Positions 1 through 12,733 of a stretch of DNA of 64,000 nt are shown piece after piece; position 1 is the stretch's first letter; the number at the start of each line of letters is the position of its first letter. The translations under genes and the position numbers were made by a program. The stretch comes from Niebla homalea (taxonomy: Eukaryota > Ascomycota > Lecanoromycetes > Lecanorales > Ramalinaceae). Under the pieces are notes generated by a model. That model did not search any database, had not been told where the DNA came from, and saw nothing but the letters and a program-made list of their open reading frames with translations. The DNA is taken from assembly GCA_019925105.1 (NCBI GenBank), contig JAHGAU010000021.1, forward strand, positions 966,267 through 1,030,266, in the 5' to 3' direction.

Positions 1-2283
1 GGATTATAAAAGGTTTTTTTTATTAACCAACGGCGGATTATATACGTTATAAATATTTGAGTTTCCTTTAATATTTTTTTTTTTTATATAATTTAAAATA
101 TATATCGATTCCCTTTATAATAAATAACGTTTTAATTATCTATATTTAATTTCTTATTGATAAAGAAATATATCCATATCTTCTTATCTTTTTTAAAGGT
201 TAAGTAAAAATTATTTTCCGGGTTAATTAAAGAATATATATACGGGTTATACGGTAACTTTTATATTATTATAATATTAATATCCTTTATTTTTTTAAAT
301 TTAAATATTAATATTATAGCTTTAATTATTTCCTTATATACGTAATACTATATTACCCTTAAAAGTATAAGTATATTATATATTAGTTTTTATTGAGTTT
401 TCCTTATTAGTTTTAATTTATATAATTAATTTTTCTTTAAAATTAAGTATTATTTATTTTAATTTTCTTATTATAATAATTATTCCGGTTAAATAACTAG
501 CCTTAAAAATTAATATAATTATAAGCTTCCTCTTTTTTATGTTATTAATTATAACGTTTTATTTTTCCTTTTTTAACGGGTTTTATTTACGTTTTAAGAT
601 TATCCTTAATTATTTTACCGGTTTAACTTTATATAAATTATAACGTTAAATTTTCATTATTATTTTAATTTCTTTATATTAAGTTTCCTTAATCCTTATT
701 AAGTACCGTAAGTTTTACGCCGGATAATTATTATTCTTATATATTACGTATTTTAACGTATTTTTTATTAAGCTTTTTATTATTAAGCTTACGTATTTAT
801 ACGTATTATACCCTCCGGTATATATTATATATTTTATATTATGAAGGTACCTCGTAATAATATATTTATACCTTTAATATTTAAAATATTAATAAATATC
901 CGTTACTTAATTTTATAACCTTATTAATTTAAAAGACTTACCTTTTATTACTTCCTTATTAAGGATATTATTATATATCCTTATTAATATTACGTTTAAG
1001 ATAACTATAAAGTATTTCTTTATCCGGTTAAGGGCATTTAGCCTTTTTATTATAAAAGGAAAACTATAATTAACGATCTTTAACCCGGGATAAAAAACCG
1101 TATTTTCCCTTTTTATCTATTTTATAATAGCCTCCCTTTCCTTTTTTATAAACCTTATTAAATATATCCCGTTTACCGTAATAACGAACGATTACCTTAA
1201 TATTTTTACCGTTTTATATCCCTTTTTATTAACTTATCCTTTTAACTTCTTAAGCCTTTTTTTCGCTTTTAATAAGGCTATATTAAGGAGGATATTTTTA
1301 CTTTATAATTTATATATTGCAATAATCTGCTCCGTTAACGGTTCCCTTATTATTTTAAACGCCTTTATTAATTATAAAGGATTTATTTTTATAATTTTTA
1401 TTTTTTTTTTTCTACCCGATAATTATATAGTTATTATTTTCGTTTTCTTTAATACCGCTATTTTTTCCTTAATCCCCGTTTCTTTTACCGTTGATATAAA
1501 TATTGTTTTTATAGCCTTTATTATTTAACTTACCTTTACCCTTATCCGTAAAGCTTCTTTTATTGCTCTTTTATTTTATACGTAACCTCCTTAATTCCCT
1601 TTATTTCTTTTTATTAATATTTTTATTACCGTTTTTTAAGCTTTACGTATTTTTTTTAAATCCTTTAATTTTATCTTTATTGTTATATAAAAATCTTTTA
1701 TTTTTTATAACTTAATTCATAATATTAATAAAGTTTTTAATATAATATCCTTTTATTTAATTATAAGGAGGCCTTTTAACGTTTTTACTGCTTTTTCCCT
1801 TATTATATTCCCTTTATACGTTTAATAATTATTCTTTCTCGTAACTTATCCTTAATTACCCGATACTTTTTTATTTTTACCCGGTTTTCTCTTAATTTAT
1901 ATATACTTAATAAGGTTTTCTCCGCCTCCGTTTATTTTTTATCCGTTATTACGTATTATCCCCATCTCCTTTATCCTTTATTTACTTTTTATAATTACGT
2001 TACCCTTATATATTATACGCGTTTTTTTATGTATATCTCGTTAACTATAAGCTTTTTATTTAACTTAAATATTTTTTATTATATAGTTATTACGCCGTCC
2101 GTATAAATTATTATTATTTCCGTTAATAAAGGCCGTTTACCCTTTTACCCTTTTTATTTCCACTATTACTCCGCTTCCGCTTATCGTACTTAAAGCCTTC
2201 GCCTTATTATTACTTAAATTATACACGTATGCATCGTTTTGGACCTCTGGGGCCCCTTTATTCGTCGCCATCTGCTTCGTATC
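1..2283 (-). mobile_element. LINE B1, 5' portion, cut by window edge
   Basis: Minus-strand non-LTR retrotransposon; only the 5' part (ORF1 and the start of ORF2) is in the window. It lines up along its length with LINE B2 (about 40920-43215) and B3. The ORF1 start codon is the CAT at 2269-2271, and ORF1 would begin M-A-T-N-K/N-G. The first roughly 60 bases of the element are nearly free of RIP, while the rest is saturated with TpA. About 12 bases of filler (2272-2283) lie between the start codon and the copia A host. The reverse transcriptase and tail would lie left of the window. It is a pseudogene: every frame is full of stops. Confidence 0.85.
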
Positions 2284-2668
2284 TAATTATTATGATTATT
2301 AAACGTAATATTTAATATTTACTTAAACGACTATATAATAAGGCTTAAGTACCCTTAAATTTTACGATATTATATAAAGGGCCCATAATAAAGAAACTCA
2401 GGCGGTTATTTAATAATTAAACGTCTTAATATAAACTTATAAGGATACGTTAAAGGGTTATAATAAAAAACCCTTTAATAAAACCCGGGAAAAGTTTATT
2501 TATTAATATTATATTTAAAAGGGATATGATAATAAATATATTAAGGATAAAGATTAAGATTTTTTACCCTAAAAAAAACTTATAAAGTTCTATATTAAGA
2601 AGCTTAAAATTATTAAAAAAAATCTTATTATATTTATAAATTTCTCAATAATAAATTTTTATTTATTA

Positions 2669-3208
2669 CATCTGTAAATTTATAAACCAGCATATAAGCA
2701 CTCCGAGTACAAGTGAGTAGGATAAACAGGTTAAGCTTATATCCCCTTTCACTTAGCCTTTAAGCGTTCGCGAGTATCCGGTTTACTCGTAAGTTTCTGG
2801 GATTCTTATAAGTTTTACTTTTTTTTTTAACTTAACGTTTTTTTAATTAAATTACCACCTTTAATTACCCCCCCCTTAAGGATAAATTACTAGTTATTAG
2901 GATAACTTTTAATTAAAAAACCCGAATCTGTAATTAATTTTTAAAAACGTTAAATATTACGGCTTATAGGGGGGGGTTATGGTTATACCTGTTACCAGGA
3001 AAACTTAATAAAAAAATTTATAAAAAATAAAAACCGTTATTTTACCGTTTTAAACGTTTTTATTTTAAACTTTTTTTTACCCGTTCGAGACCGCTCGGAG
3101 CGTTCGTAAGTTTTCCGGGATTCTCGTAAGTAACTTACGAGCGATCTGAGTGAATAAATTCCTTTTTTTTTGGCTACTCGATCTGAGCAGGTCGCAGATT
3201 TGCTGATG
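2669..3208. mobile_element. 540-bp TIR element (MITE-like), TA target duplication
   Basis: Non-autonomous DNA transposon inside copia A. The ends form imperfect terminal inverted repeats of about 22 bp, starting CATCTGTAAATT on the left and CATCAGCAAATC on the right strand. It is flanked by TA (2667-2668 and 3209-3210). Copia B near 26060 and copia C near 52350 show the same site with a single TA and no insert, which proves the boundaries. Inside are two related blocks (about 2786-2815 and 3103-3135) with a GGGATTCT core and a near-perfect palindrome CTCGTAAGTAACTTACGAG at about 3123-3141. No coding capacity is visible. TA targeting suggests a Tc1/mariner-type transposase in trans, but the family is not proven. 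Confidence 0.82.
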
Positions 3209-3511
3209 TAACGTATATATAATAATTAATAACGATAATATTTATTACTTTAATAAATTTATAAAAATTAATAATTCAACATAATAATTATAATTAATAT
3301 GTTTTTTATAAGAAAAGATTCTTTTAAAAAGAATTAAGACTTTATTAATCTTTATTTTTAAGGCCTAAGTTAATAAAAATAATTATATCAAAGGTATAAA
3401 TACTATATATATAATATATAAGGTAAATAATAAGCCGGTTAAAATAAAATTTACGGATATAATATATTGTCTAATAAATTTAATCAATTTTATATTTAAA
3501 ACGTAATTTTT

Positions 3512-3524
3512 AAATTATAAGGTT
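3512..3524. repeat. Target-site duplication of LINE A1, left copy
   Basis: AAATTATAAGGTT here is repeated at 9697-9709 on the far side of LINE A1. Copia B and C keep a single related copy (near 26365 and 52660), so this is the duplicated insertion site. Confidence 0.85.
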
Positions 3525-5620
3525 GGAGGAAATAGCGACGAATAAAGGGACCCTAGAGGTTTAAAACGATGTATATACGTATAACTTTAATAACAGTAAG
3601 AGAAGTATATTAAGTACGATAAGTAAAAGTGGTATAATAGTTAAAAATAAAGTAATAAACGGGTAAATAGCCTATATTAATAAAAACGGCGATGACGTAT
3701 ATAGGTAATATAATAATAATAAGTTAAAAAACACTTAAAGTAAATAAGGGAATTAAGGTTAATTAAATACGTATATTAAGGTATATAAAACGCGTAATAA
3801 TAATACGGAGGTAATAAGTAAATAAGGGGGTAAAAAGGCCAATACGGTATTAACGGTAAAGAATACGGGCGGAAAGAAAGGGCAGAAAGATCACAATAAA
3901 AGTATTATTAAGGGTATATAAAAAAGAAATAAAATTAATAAAAAGGATAAAATCTTAAAGGATTAAAAATAAAAGGCAGAAACGGTATGTCGCTTAATAA
4001 ATAAAGGTAAAAAAGCGGTAAAAAAAATAATAAAAGCTTTAAAAGGATTTTTTACGGTAAAATAAAAGGATATTACGTTAAAAACCTAATTAATATTACG
4101 GATTAAGTTAAAAGGTATAAAAGACTTCTACGTAAAAATAAAGGTAAAATTAAAAGAAACGGAGCGGTTATAAAGTTCTTAAGGGGCGGTAATAAAAACG
4201 TTAATAAAAGGTAAAGACGGCGGCTTAAGATTAAGTATATAAAGCGAAAGTATAAAAACGGCGGCCCCTTAAATAAAAGAAAGTTAAATAATAAGGGTAA
4301 TAAAAGGGTACTTGCGGTAAAGAATAAAAAGATAACGGAGGAAAAGGCGGTTACGTTAAAAAAATAAAAATAATAATAGTCCGTTTATTTAATAATAAAA
4401 AGAGGAATATAATAATAAAAATAAATCCGTTATAGTTAATAAAAACTCTTAAAATAACGATAGAACCGTTAATAAAATAAATTGTTATAATATATAAACT
4501 ATAAAATAAAGATATCCTCCTTAATATAACGTCTTTAAAAATAAAAAAAAAGCTTAAAAAGGTTTAAAATTTAAATTAATAAAAAAAATAAAAATTAATT
4601 AAAATTTTAAGGTAATCGTTTACCGTTATAATAAATAAGATATATTTATTACGTTTTAAGGAAATTAAAAGAAAGGTTACGTTAAAAAATAAAAAAAAAA
4701 GAATATAATTTTTTACTTAAGGTTTAAAATCATTAACTATAAACTTCCGTTAATAATAAAAAGACTTAACTCCTTAAAATATATAAAAAGGTACTTTATT
4801 ATTATATTAAGCGTAACGTTAATAAAAATATATAATAACGTCTTAAATAAAAGGATTATTAAAAAAGATTTCTTAAGATAATTTAACTATAAAATAAAGT
4901 AATTAATATTTATTAATATTTTAAATATTAAGGTTATAAATATATTATTATAAAATACTTTAATATTATAAAATATACGGTTTACGTTAAAAATTACGAT
5001 ATTTATAAGTATATAAAGTTAATAATTAAAAAGCTTATAAAAAATACGTTTAAATACGTTATATATAATAAGGAAGGATACTTAATATAAGATTTTAAAT
5101 ATATAATAAAAGCCAGGAAATTAAATATAAAAAGATTTAAATAATTATAAAAATCCAATAATATAACGTATATAAAACTGATTTAATAGGCCAATTAAAA
5201 ATAACTTTAAAACGTAAACTTAATTAATTAAATAATAAGGGGTAAATAGCGGTAAAAAAAAGAAAGCTTTTTATAATCCCAACCTTAAAAATTAAATATC
5301 TTATACCTTTAATAATAACCGGGAAAATATTAAAATAAAAAATATTTAACTTTAATAAGAAGTCCATAACTTAAACGGATATAAAAAAGAGAACTTTTAT
5401 AAAGGTTAATATATAATATATTAACGTTTTTAAGAATAATATTATATAATATTTATAATAAAGGAATTAAAGTAATAATATTAATATTTAAGTTTAAAGA
5501 AGTTAAAGACGTTAACGTTATAATAATATAAAAATTATTATATAGCCTATATATATATTTATTTATTAACCCGGGGGAAAGGTTTTATTTAGCCTTTAAG
5601 GGGGATAAAATAACCAGAAT

Positions 5621-5633
5621 ATATTTCTTTATA
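5621..5633. repeat. Target-site duplication of S1, left copy
   Basis: ATATTTCTTTATA is repeated at 6000-6012, exactly bracketing the short LINE-derived element S1 inside LINE A1. Confidence 0.85.
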
Positions 5634-5999
5634 GGTGGCAATAGCACACGTGTCGGTGAGGACATTCAGTAGTGCAATCGGAATTCTGAAATTATAGTAT
5701 TGGACAGACCCGTAAGGTAATGGAAAAGCAATAGGTTTAAGGGCAACCCTTAAGTGGATTCAGTCGTAATATTATAGGTTTTCTTGGAAAAGGTATATAA
5801 ATAGATTCTTATTCTTTAAATGGCCGTAGATACTTTTAGCCCTTAAGACGTAAATAAAGGCTGGGTGAATACCGGTTTTTATTCTTAACGTTATAGATAT
5901 CAGGTTTTTTACGGTTATTAATAAGGCTAAATGGCCGAGTGTTAAAGAACGCCGGAATTAGCTTAGCTAGATCCGTAGTATAAATCAATCAATCAATCA
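5634..5999 (+). mobile_element. Short LINE-derived element S1 (366 bp)
   Basis: A 366-bp element identical in layout to S2. It begins GGTGGCAATAGCACACGTG and ends in the LINE terminal block plus AATC tail. It is homologous to the last 360 or so bases of the B-type LINEs, read through their RIP mutations. It is inserted in LINE A1 with a 13-bp duplication. Its first 150 bases retain many CpA and TpG dinucleotides and so look little touched by RIP, unlike its host. It codes for nothing. It could be an ordinary 5'-truncated LINE or a SINE-like unit with a fixed 5' start. Confidence 0.88.
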
Positions 6000-6012
6000 A
6001 TATTTCTTTATA
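6000..6012. repeat. Target-site duplication of S1, right copy
   Basis: Right copy of ATATTTCTTTATA (left copy 5621-5633). LINE A1 resumes immediately afterwards. Confidence 0.85.
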
Positions 6013-7568
6013 AATAAGCAGTTTAACGTAAATAATTAAAATATTATTTATTATAATAAAAACCTTTATATACTCCGTATTATAAAAGAAAAGGACTTAA
6101 AGGGCGACTTTAATATTTATAATATATATAACCCGCCGTTAATTAATAAAGAAAAACCTTTTATAATACCGTTATTTAAGGAAATCTTAATTATTTTAAA
6201 TAAATATATATTATTTAAAAACTTTAACTTATATTATTATATATAAAATAAAAAAAAATATATAATAAATTAAGTTAAATTAAATAATTTATTAATAGTT
6301 ATTATTTAAATTAATTTTTTATTATTAATATTATAAGGAACTATTACGTAAAAAAGTTATAAGTTTAAAATAATAATTAATTTAATTTTTAATACGGAAA
6401 AGGTTATTAACGCGGTTATAATATATAGGTTATAAAAGGATTTAAAATATAGCTCGGACTATATACCAATATAAATAACTTTAAATTAAATTATTAATAC
6501 GATTTTATTATTATTAATAAAAAAAACGTAAAAAACGGTTAAAATAATAAAGGTTTATATAAAAACGGAGGAAATAATAATATAGCTTATAAATTTTCCT
6601 TAATTACATAATAAAGATTAAATTAACCTTTCTATAAAGTAAATAATAAAAGTATTAAATAAAATAATTAATAAAATTATCTTAATAATAAAACTTTCTT
6701 AAAGAGTTAAAATTTATTAAAATAAAAAATATATAACCGCGATTATAAAAGTAAAAAAGTTAATTAAGTAAGTTTTTAAATATAAAAATTAAAAAATACT
6801 TAATTAATTAAAGGTTATTTAAGAAGAAAAAAAAAGGATTATTAAGAAAATTAAGTAAATATACTTTCGGTTTATAATATATAATTTAATAGTCTTATTT
6901 TATAATATTTAAAAGTTAACGAAGTATAATAAAGAATAAAGTTAAAAATTAAAATTTATCCTTAAATTCCCGTTTTTAAGAAACCCGATCATATATTAAT
7001 TAATACCTTTAACGGTAAAATTAAGGCCCTTAAAGGAACATTTTTCTTTTTTCCGTTAAAAATTAATTTAAATAATATTAACGGCGTTATATATTTTAAC
7101 CTTATATTAATAAATAAAATAATAATATAAAATATAATAATTAAAGCGATTAATAAATTAAAGAAAAATAAAACCCCGGGATTAAATAAGATTCTCAATA
7201 GATTCTTAATAATAATAGTTTTATTATTTAAAAGGGTTTTTATTTACCTTTTTTAATTATATTTTAACGTTAATTATTATTTACGTAAGTTTAAGGAAAT
7301 AAAAATAATTATCCTTAAAAAGCTTATTAAGCCGGATTACTTTAAAATAAAGTCTTATAGATTTATTATACTTTTATATACGTTAAGGAAAACCTTAAAA
7401 ACGGTAATAATAAAGATCCTTAATAAATATATAAAGAATTACGGACTTTTCCCCGATTAATAAATAAAAGTAAAAAGAAATTAATTAATAGAAATAGCCT
7501 TTAAAGGACTGGTTAACGGTATATATATAGTATAAAATTACGGGAAAAAGTATATTATAAGCCTTTTT

Positions 7569-7857
7569 TCTCTTAATATTATAGGTATTTTTAATAAAAT
7601 GAATTATTAAAGGTTATTATATAACTTAAAAAAAAAGGATATTACCCTTCTTAATTAAATAAATAAAAAGTTTCTTAAGCAATTAAGTTACATTAATTAA
7701 CTTAAAATAAAAAATAAGCTTAATAAAGTTTATTATAATAAGGATTCCTTAAAGATTATTTATTTTTTTTATATTATTCTTATTTTTTAATAATTTATTA
7801 ATTAAAAAGCTTATTAAGTTAAAATAGAAAGTTTAAGTTAAAAACTTTATTAATAAC
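7569..7857 (+). pseudogene. LINE A1 reverse transcriptase core, dead
   Basis: This is the palm region of the ORF2 reverse transcriptase of LINE A1. The segment L-x-I-x-G-x-F-x-K-M-N-Y-x-R-L-L matches the family pattern S-L-D-I-x-x-A-F-D-x-x-x-H-x-x-L-L, with Asp changed to Asn and His to Tyr, as RIP predicts. It ends at F-I-N-N, standing where F-V-D-D is expected. In-frame TAA codons sit where Gln (CAA) or Trp would have been. The same stretch, similarly damaged, occurs in A2, B2, B3, C1, T1 and B4. Confidence 0.85.
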
Positions 7858-9639
7858 GTTTATTTTTTAATTTATAATATTTTTATATATATAAATTATT
7901 TAAAATTAAAATAAACTTATAAAGTTTATTTTTAATAAACGAAAACTTATAAGGCTTAATTTACGTTATATAAATATAAATTTATTTATATAATTAAAAG
8001 CCTGAAATTATATAATATAATAATTATAATAAACTTAAATAAAGTTATAATAAAGCCGGATATTAATATTAAAGTTTTTAACTTTTAAATAGATAAGAAG
8101 CTTAATTAAAAAAACTATATAAAAAAAGTTTAAAAGAAAATAACTTTATAAGAAAAAGGCCTTATTTATTTTATTATATTAATATAAAAAGTTATATTAT
8201 AAAAAGTCCGGATTATTTATTAAATTATAATAAAGTTAATTATAATATATACTATAGTTATTTAATATATATTTAAAAATATTCCGGGATATAAAAAAAG
8301 TTTATTTAAATATTATAGAAAGTCTAAAACCGGTATTTAAGAATAATTAATAATACCTATAAAGTAATTTTTATCCCGGTATTAAAATTTAAGGTTTTTA
8401 TATTACCGATTAAAATTTTATTAAATTAAATAATCGTTTAAATAAAATTAAAGAAAAATATATACTTAATTACGATAATAGGAAACGGGTAAATCCGTTA
8501 AAATCTTAATAAGCCTTAAGTTAAAAAAAAAATAAATTAAAAAAATTTATCTCCTTTTTTATTAAGATAAAATAGGAATAAATTAAAAAGGAAATTAACT
8601 TTATTAATATTTTAAAAGTTAGCTTAAGCGGATATAAACTCTTATTAAGCGTAAAAAAACCGAAATTAAAAGGATTTAAAGAGTAAAAATTATAGCGATT
8701 ATTTTATAAATTATAATAAAGTAAATTAAACGTTAACGGAAATATAAAAGTTTTATACCTTAAGGTTATTATTATTTAGCTTTTAACAATAAAAAGATTA
8801 TTAATAAATATCTCCGTTATTATAACGTTATAAAGAAGGATAATAATATATTAACGATGTAACTTTAAACGGGTAAAAACGGTTTAACTTATTTCCTATT
8901 TATTATATATATTAAGGGTCGGATAAACGCCGGATATAAATACGGATAAAAAAAGTAAAACGTTATATATATCCTTATTTCTTATCTTTTATTTACGGAA
9001 ATTAAGTTAAAACTTATTATAAAAATTAATACTTATAATTATCGTTAAATATTATTTATAAAGCGAAGTATCCGGGTAATTATTAAGTTTATAATATTTA
9101 CCGGATTATTATTATAGTTTAATTTCATTATAAAAATAAATGAAATTATTAAAGACTTTACGGAAAAAGCTTATTATTAATTAAAGAAAAAAAAAGGAAT
9201 AAAAACCGGTTACGTTAATTATATAAATCGGAAAGCATCTTTTATAGCTATAAGGATATAATAGTAAATACTTATTAAAAGTCTTTAAAGGAGTTAACGG
9301 CGATAATAATATAAAAAGGGTATATATTAAATGCGTAAGTATTAATAAAGATATTTAAAGGTATTATATAAAATTAAAATAATATAAATATATAAAAAAG
9401 CGGAAAAGTAATAAGCTTAAAAATAACCCTTATAAGGATATAATCGTAATATTATAGATTTTCTTAAAGGAGTTAAAATATAAAAAGTATATAAATAAAT
9501 TATTACTCTTTAAATAATTATTAATATCCTTTATTTTAAAGGATAGAAAATAAAGGCCTGGTAAACGCCGGTTTTTACTTTAACGTTATAAGTATTAGGT
9601 TTTTACGGTTATTAATAAGGTTAAAAGGCCGCATATTAA

Positions 9640-9696
9640 GGAACGCCGGAATTAGCTTAGCTAGACCCGTAATATAAATCAATCAATCAATCAATC
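9640..9696 (+). other. LINE 3' terminal block and AATC tail
   Basis: The end of LINE A1 carries GGAACGCCGGAATTAGCTTA and then an AATC repeat tail. The same roughly 55-base block closes all ten LINE 3' ends in this window, on either strand. Its near-invariance against a RIP-scrambled background suggests it is the part that RIP rarely reaches, and in LINEs generally this is where the reverse transcriptase binds its RNA. Confidence 0.8.
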
Positions 9697-9709
9697 AAAT
9701 TATAAGGTT
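9697..9709. repeat. Target-site duplication of LINE A1, right copy
   Basis: Right copy of AAATTATAAGGTT (left copy 3512-3524); its first bases merge with the AATC tail. Copia A resumes after it. Confidence 0.8.
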
Positions 9710-12355
9710 TAACTTAATATAACATAAACGGTTTAAACGGTAACGTATAATTAAAAAAAGCTTATTTATAATAAATAAAACGGCTTATTTATAATTAATT
9801 TATAGGAACTTACCCTTATTATAATAACGTTTAACGTATTTTCAACTATACTTACTTAATATATACGTATAAATTACCTTAAAGCTTAAAAATTATTTTA
9901 ATTAACGGACGTATTAATCGGGATGGATTTTAAACGTAAATATTATAATAATAATAAGGCTAAAAACGCTTATCATATATATTATATTCATATAATATAA
10001 GGGATACCTTAAATTTATAGAAAATCCGTTAAAATTTATTTATACGGACTTTTTAAGGATAATTAATCCTTAAAAGTATAATAGAATAACGTATTATATA
10101 ACCTTCCGTAATAATAAGATTATAATATTAAAGGTCCACCCGTTAATATATAAATCGGACGTAATTTAACGGTTTAAGGAGTTTAAAGTTAAATATAAAT
10201 AATTTCCGGATCGAAAAATTAAATATTTTCGGGTTAATGGCCGGGGTAAATATACGTTTAAGGCCTTCTTAAATTATTTAAGGCAATATAGGATTATTTT
10301 CGAAATAATAATATATAAAAACCCTAAATAAAATCCAATTAATAAAAAAATTAACCGGGAAATCGGTAAAAAGATTAAAGCTATATAAATAATAAAAAAT
10401 ATATTTAAAAATCTTTGACCAGAACTTATATAAATAATAAACTATATAATTATACGGATATTATATATATAACTTAAAGGGGTAATATTATATTAAGCTT
10501 AATATAATAAGAAATTAAATATATCCTATGTATATACTTTAAGGTTAATTATATATATAAAAACGGTAGGTTACCGGATTAAGTTAAATAATAAATTGAA
10601 ATTATATATCTTAATAGGTTTTAATAAAGGAATTAATAAATACTTTAAGGTAATTAATTTATAAGTAAAACGGTTTAATCTTATAATAAAGAATATATAT
10701 AACGTATATATTAAGGAAAAACGGGTAATACCGTTAAATAATTTAAATTATAATAAGTTTATAAACTGAATTTAAGAACTTAAAAAGGTAAAAAAGCCTT
10801 AATAAAATTCTAATTTAAAAAAGGAGTTTAAGAATTATGGTTTAATTAAGACAAATATTATAAATATAAATTTTACCGTTATTAAGCGACTTATACGTCC
10901 GGCCGTAATCTTTATTTAAAGAATGGTTTTACCGGACCCCTTAAGCTTAATAGCGAAAGATTTAAAGATTAATTATAATTAAAAGTAAATATAATAAATC
11001 AAGAACTTAATTAAAAATAACTTTAACTTTACATTTCCGGATAAGTTACGTAATATATTATTAAATTGTTTTTTCCCTTAACTTTATTAATTTATAATAA
11101 AGATAAACCGGTATATTTTTTAATCTTAATATCCCTTAAAATAACCCCGGAACTTATTAAGCTTAAAACCTATAAAGAAATTATAATAAATAAGTATACC
11201 CGGATAAACTAAGAGTTAACGGGAAAAAATAAATATAATTTTTTTAAAAAATTAATACTTAAGTCTTAATTATACGGAATTAGATCCCCGTTAACGTAAC
11301 GATACTATAAAGACGGTAAGTTTATACTTTTAAACGTAAAGTAAATAATAATATAATTCGCTAGAAGACTTAATGGGTAATATATAGTTTTAAATAACGT
11401 AAAGGTATTAATTATAATAAAACGTTTATTTTAATAATAAAATTTATAAGCTGTAAAGTTTTTTTTACTTTTATAATGGTTAATACTTAGGATTTAAAGT
11501 AAATAAACGTTAAAATAGTGTTCCTTTACGGTTTTATTGAGGAAAAAATATATATAAAATAATAAAAAAATAAAAAAAAACCGGTAAAAATAATAAGAAG
11601 TTCTATTATAAGCTTAAAAAAACTTATATAAATTAAAATAATTATTATAATTAATATATAATTATTTCTAAAAATTTACAATTATATAGGGCTTTAAATT
11701 TATTTATACGGATTATTACGTAGTTTTTTATTTTAAAACCGGTATAATCGTAACCATATATATAAATAATATCCTAATAACTAATCCGTTTAAATAAAAG
11801 ATTTAAGACTTAAAGGCTATATTTAATTAAAAATTCCGTATATTTAATTTAAGTTTAATAAGTTATTATTTTAATATTATTATTATTTAAGATTAATAAA
11901 AATTAAACGATCCATTTTAATTAAAAAGTTTATATTAAAAAAGTAATATAAAATCACGCTTAATAAGAAGCTTATTTAATATATATATTTATATAAATTA
12001 ATTTTAAACCAGAACCGTTATTTAAGGGCTATTAAGTAAAATCGGAGTTTAAGTAATAATATTAGTTAACCGTAAGTTTATTAATATATATTATACTTAA
12101 TATATAACCGGATATAGTTTATATAATAATAGTTATTAATTAATATTCCGTAAATCTATTTTATTAATACTGGTTATATATAAGGTAAATTATACGTTAT
12201 TTACGGACTATTATATATTTTAAATTAATATATAAGGGTAAACTTAAGGCTCTTAATAAATATATTAATTCTAATTTTATAGTTAACTTTATTTATAAGT
12301 TAATTTTAAATTATTTTTTTAACGTAATAATTATATTAATTTATTAATCTTTAAG
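9710..12355 (+). pseudogene. Copia A pol remnant (integrase and reverse transcriptase)
   Basis: Degenerate copia polyprotein segment. Integrase is recognised at 10030-10064 by the pattern x-L-I-Y-T-D-F-L-x-I-I-N-P, which corresponds to the copia H-x-D-L-x-G region; here the Asp codon GAC (10047-10049) survives while His has become Tyr. The reverse transcriptase box at 11759-11770 reads Y-I-N-N instead of Y-V-D-D. The domain order integrase then reverse transcriptase is the copia order and confirms the plus strand. Stops occur throughout. The frame resumes after S2 toward the RNase H end and the 3' LTR. Confidence 0.82.
12344..12355. repeat. Target-site duplication of S2, left copy
   Basis: ATTAATCTTTAA is repeated at 12722-12733. 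Copia C has the empty site with a single copy near 55325. Confidence 0.85.
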
Positions 12356-12721
12356 GTGGCAATAGCACACGTGTCGGTGAGGACATTCAGTGGTGCAATC
12401 GGAATTCTGAAATTTTAGCATTGGATAGACCCGTAGGGTAACGGAAGAGCAATAGGTTTAAAGGTAACCTTTAAGTGGATTTAATTATAATATTATAAGT
12501 TTTCTTAGAAAAGGTATATAAATAAATTCTTACTCTTTAAACGGCCGTAGATATTCTTAGCCCTTAAAACGTAAGTAAAGGCTGGGTAAACACCGGTTTT
12601 ATTCTTAACGTTATAGATATCGGGTTTTTTACGGTTATTAATAAGGCTAAATGGCCGAGTATTAAGGAACGCCGGAATTAACTTAATTAGATCCGTAGTA
12701 TAAATCAATCAATCAATCAAA
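12356..12721 (+). mobile_element. Short LINE-derived element S2 (366 bp)
   Basis: Same 5' start (GGTGGCAATAGCACACGTG), same length and same 3' block with AATC tail as S1, but inserted independently in copia A with its own 12-bp target duplication. The 5' third keeps CpA/TpG pairs and is close to the pre-RIP sequence of the LINE B 3' region; the 3' part is more RIP-worn. An antisense open frame runs across it, but it is only the complement of the LINE end. Non-coding. Confidence 0.9.
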
Positions 12722-12733
12722 ATTAATCTTTAA
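12722..12733. repeat. Target-site duplication of S2, right copy
   Basis: Right copy of ATTAATCTTTAA; copia A resumes directly after. Confidence 0.85.

Larger units (their letters stand above)
3525..9696 (+). mobile_element. LINE A1, full length, RIP-inactivated, interrupted by S1
   Basis: Plus-strand non-LTR retrotransposon of two-ORF layout, about 5.8 kb without S1. ORF1 starts at 3532, where the ATG has become ATA, after only 7 bases of leader. ORF2 keeps recognisable motifs despite stops. The endonuclease segment at about 6222-6245 reads F-K-N-F-N-L, corresponding to a G-D-F-N-L motif. The reverse transcriptase segment at 7569-7619 reads S-L-N-I-I-G-I-F-N-K-M-N-Y, followed by a G-I-P-x-x-S-like stretch near 7740, and the active site at 7846-7857 now reads F-I-N-N. 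The 3' end carries the common terminal block and an AATC tail. It is flanked by a 13-bp duplication. Confidence 0.93.

Noticed and set aside
5634..5999. RNA polymerase III promoter in S1 that would make it a true SINE
   Set aside because: TGGCAATAGCA only loosely resembles an A box and no B box (GGTTCGA type) is visible; the unit is fully explained as a LINE 3' end.
6989..7198. 69-codon minus-strand frame
   Set aside because: Antisense to LINE A1 ORF2; hydrophobic composition comes from TA-rich DNA.
9660..9700. AATC repeats as independent microsatellites
   Set aside because: They always sit at a LINE 3' terminus just before the target duplication, so they are LINE tails.
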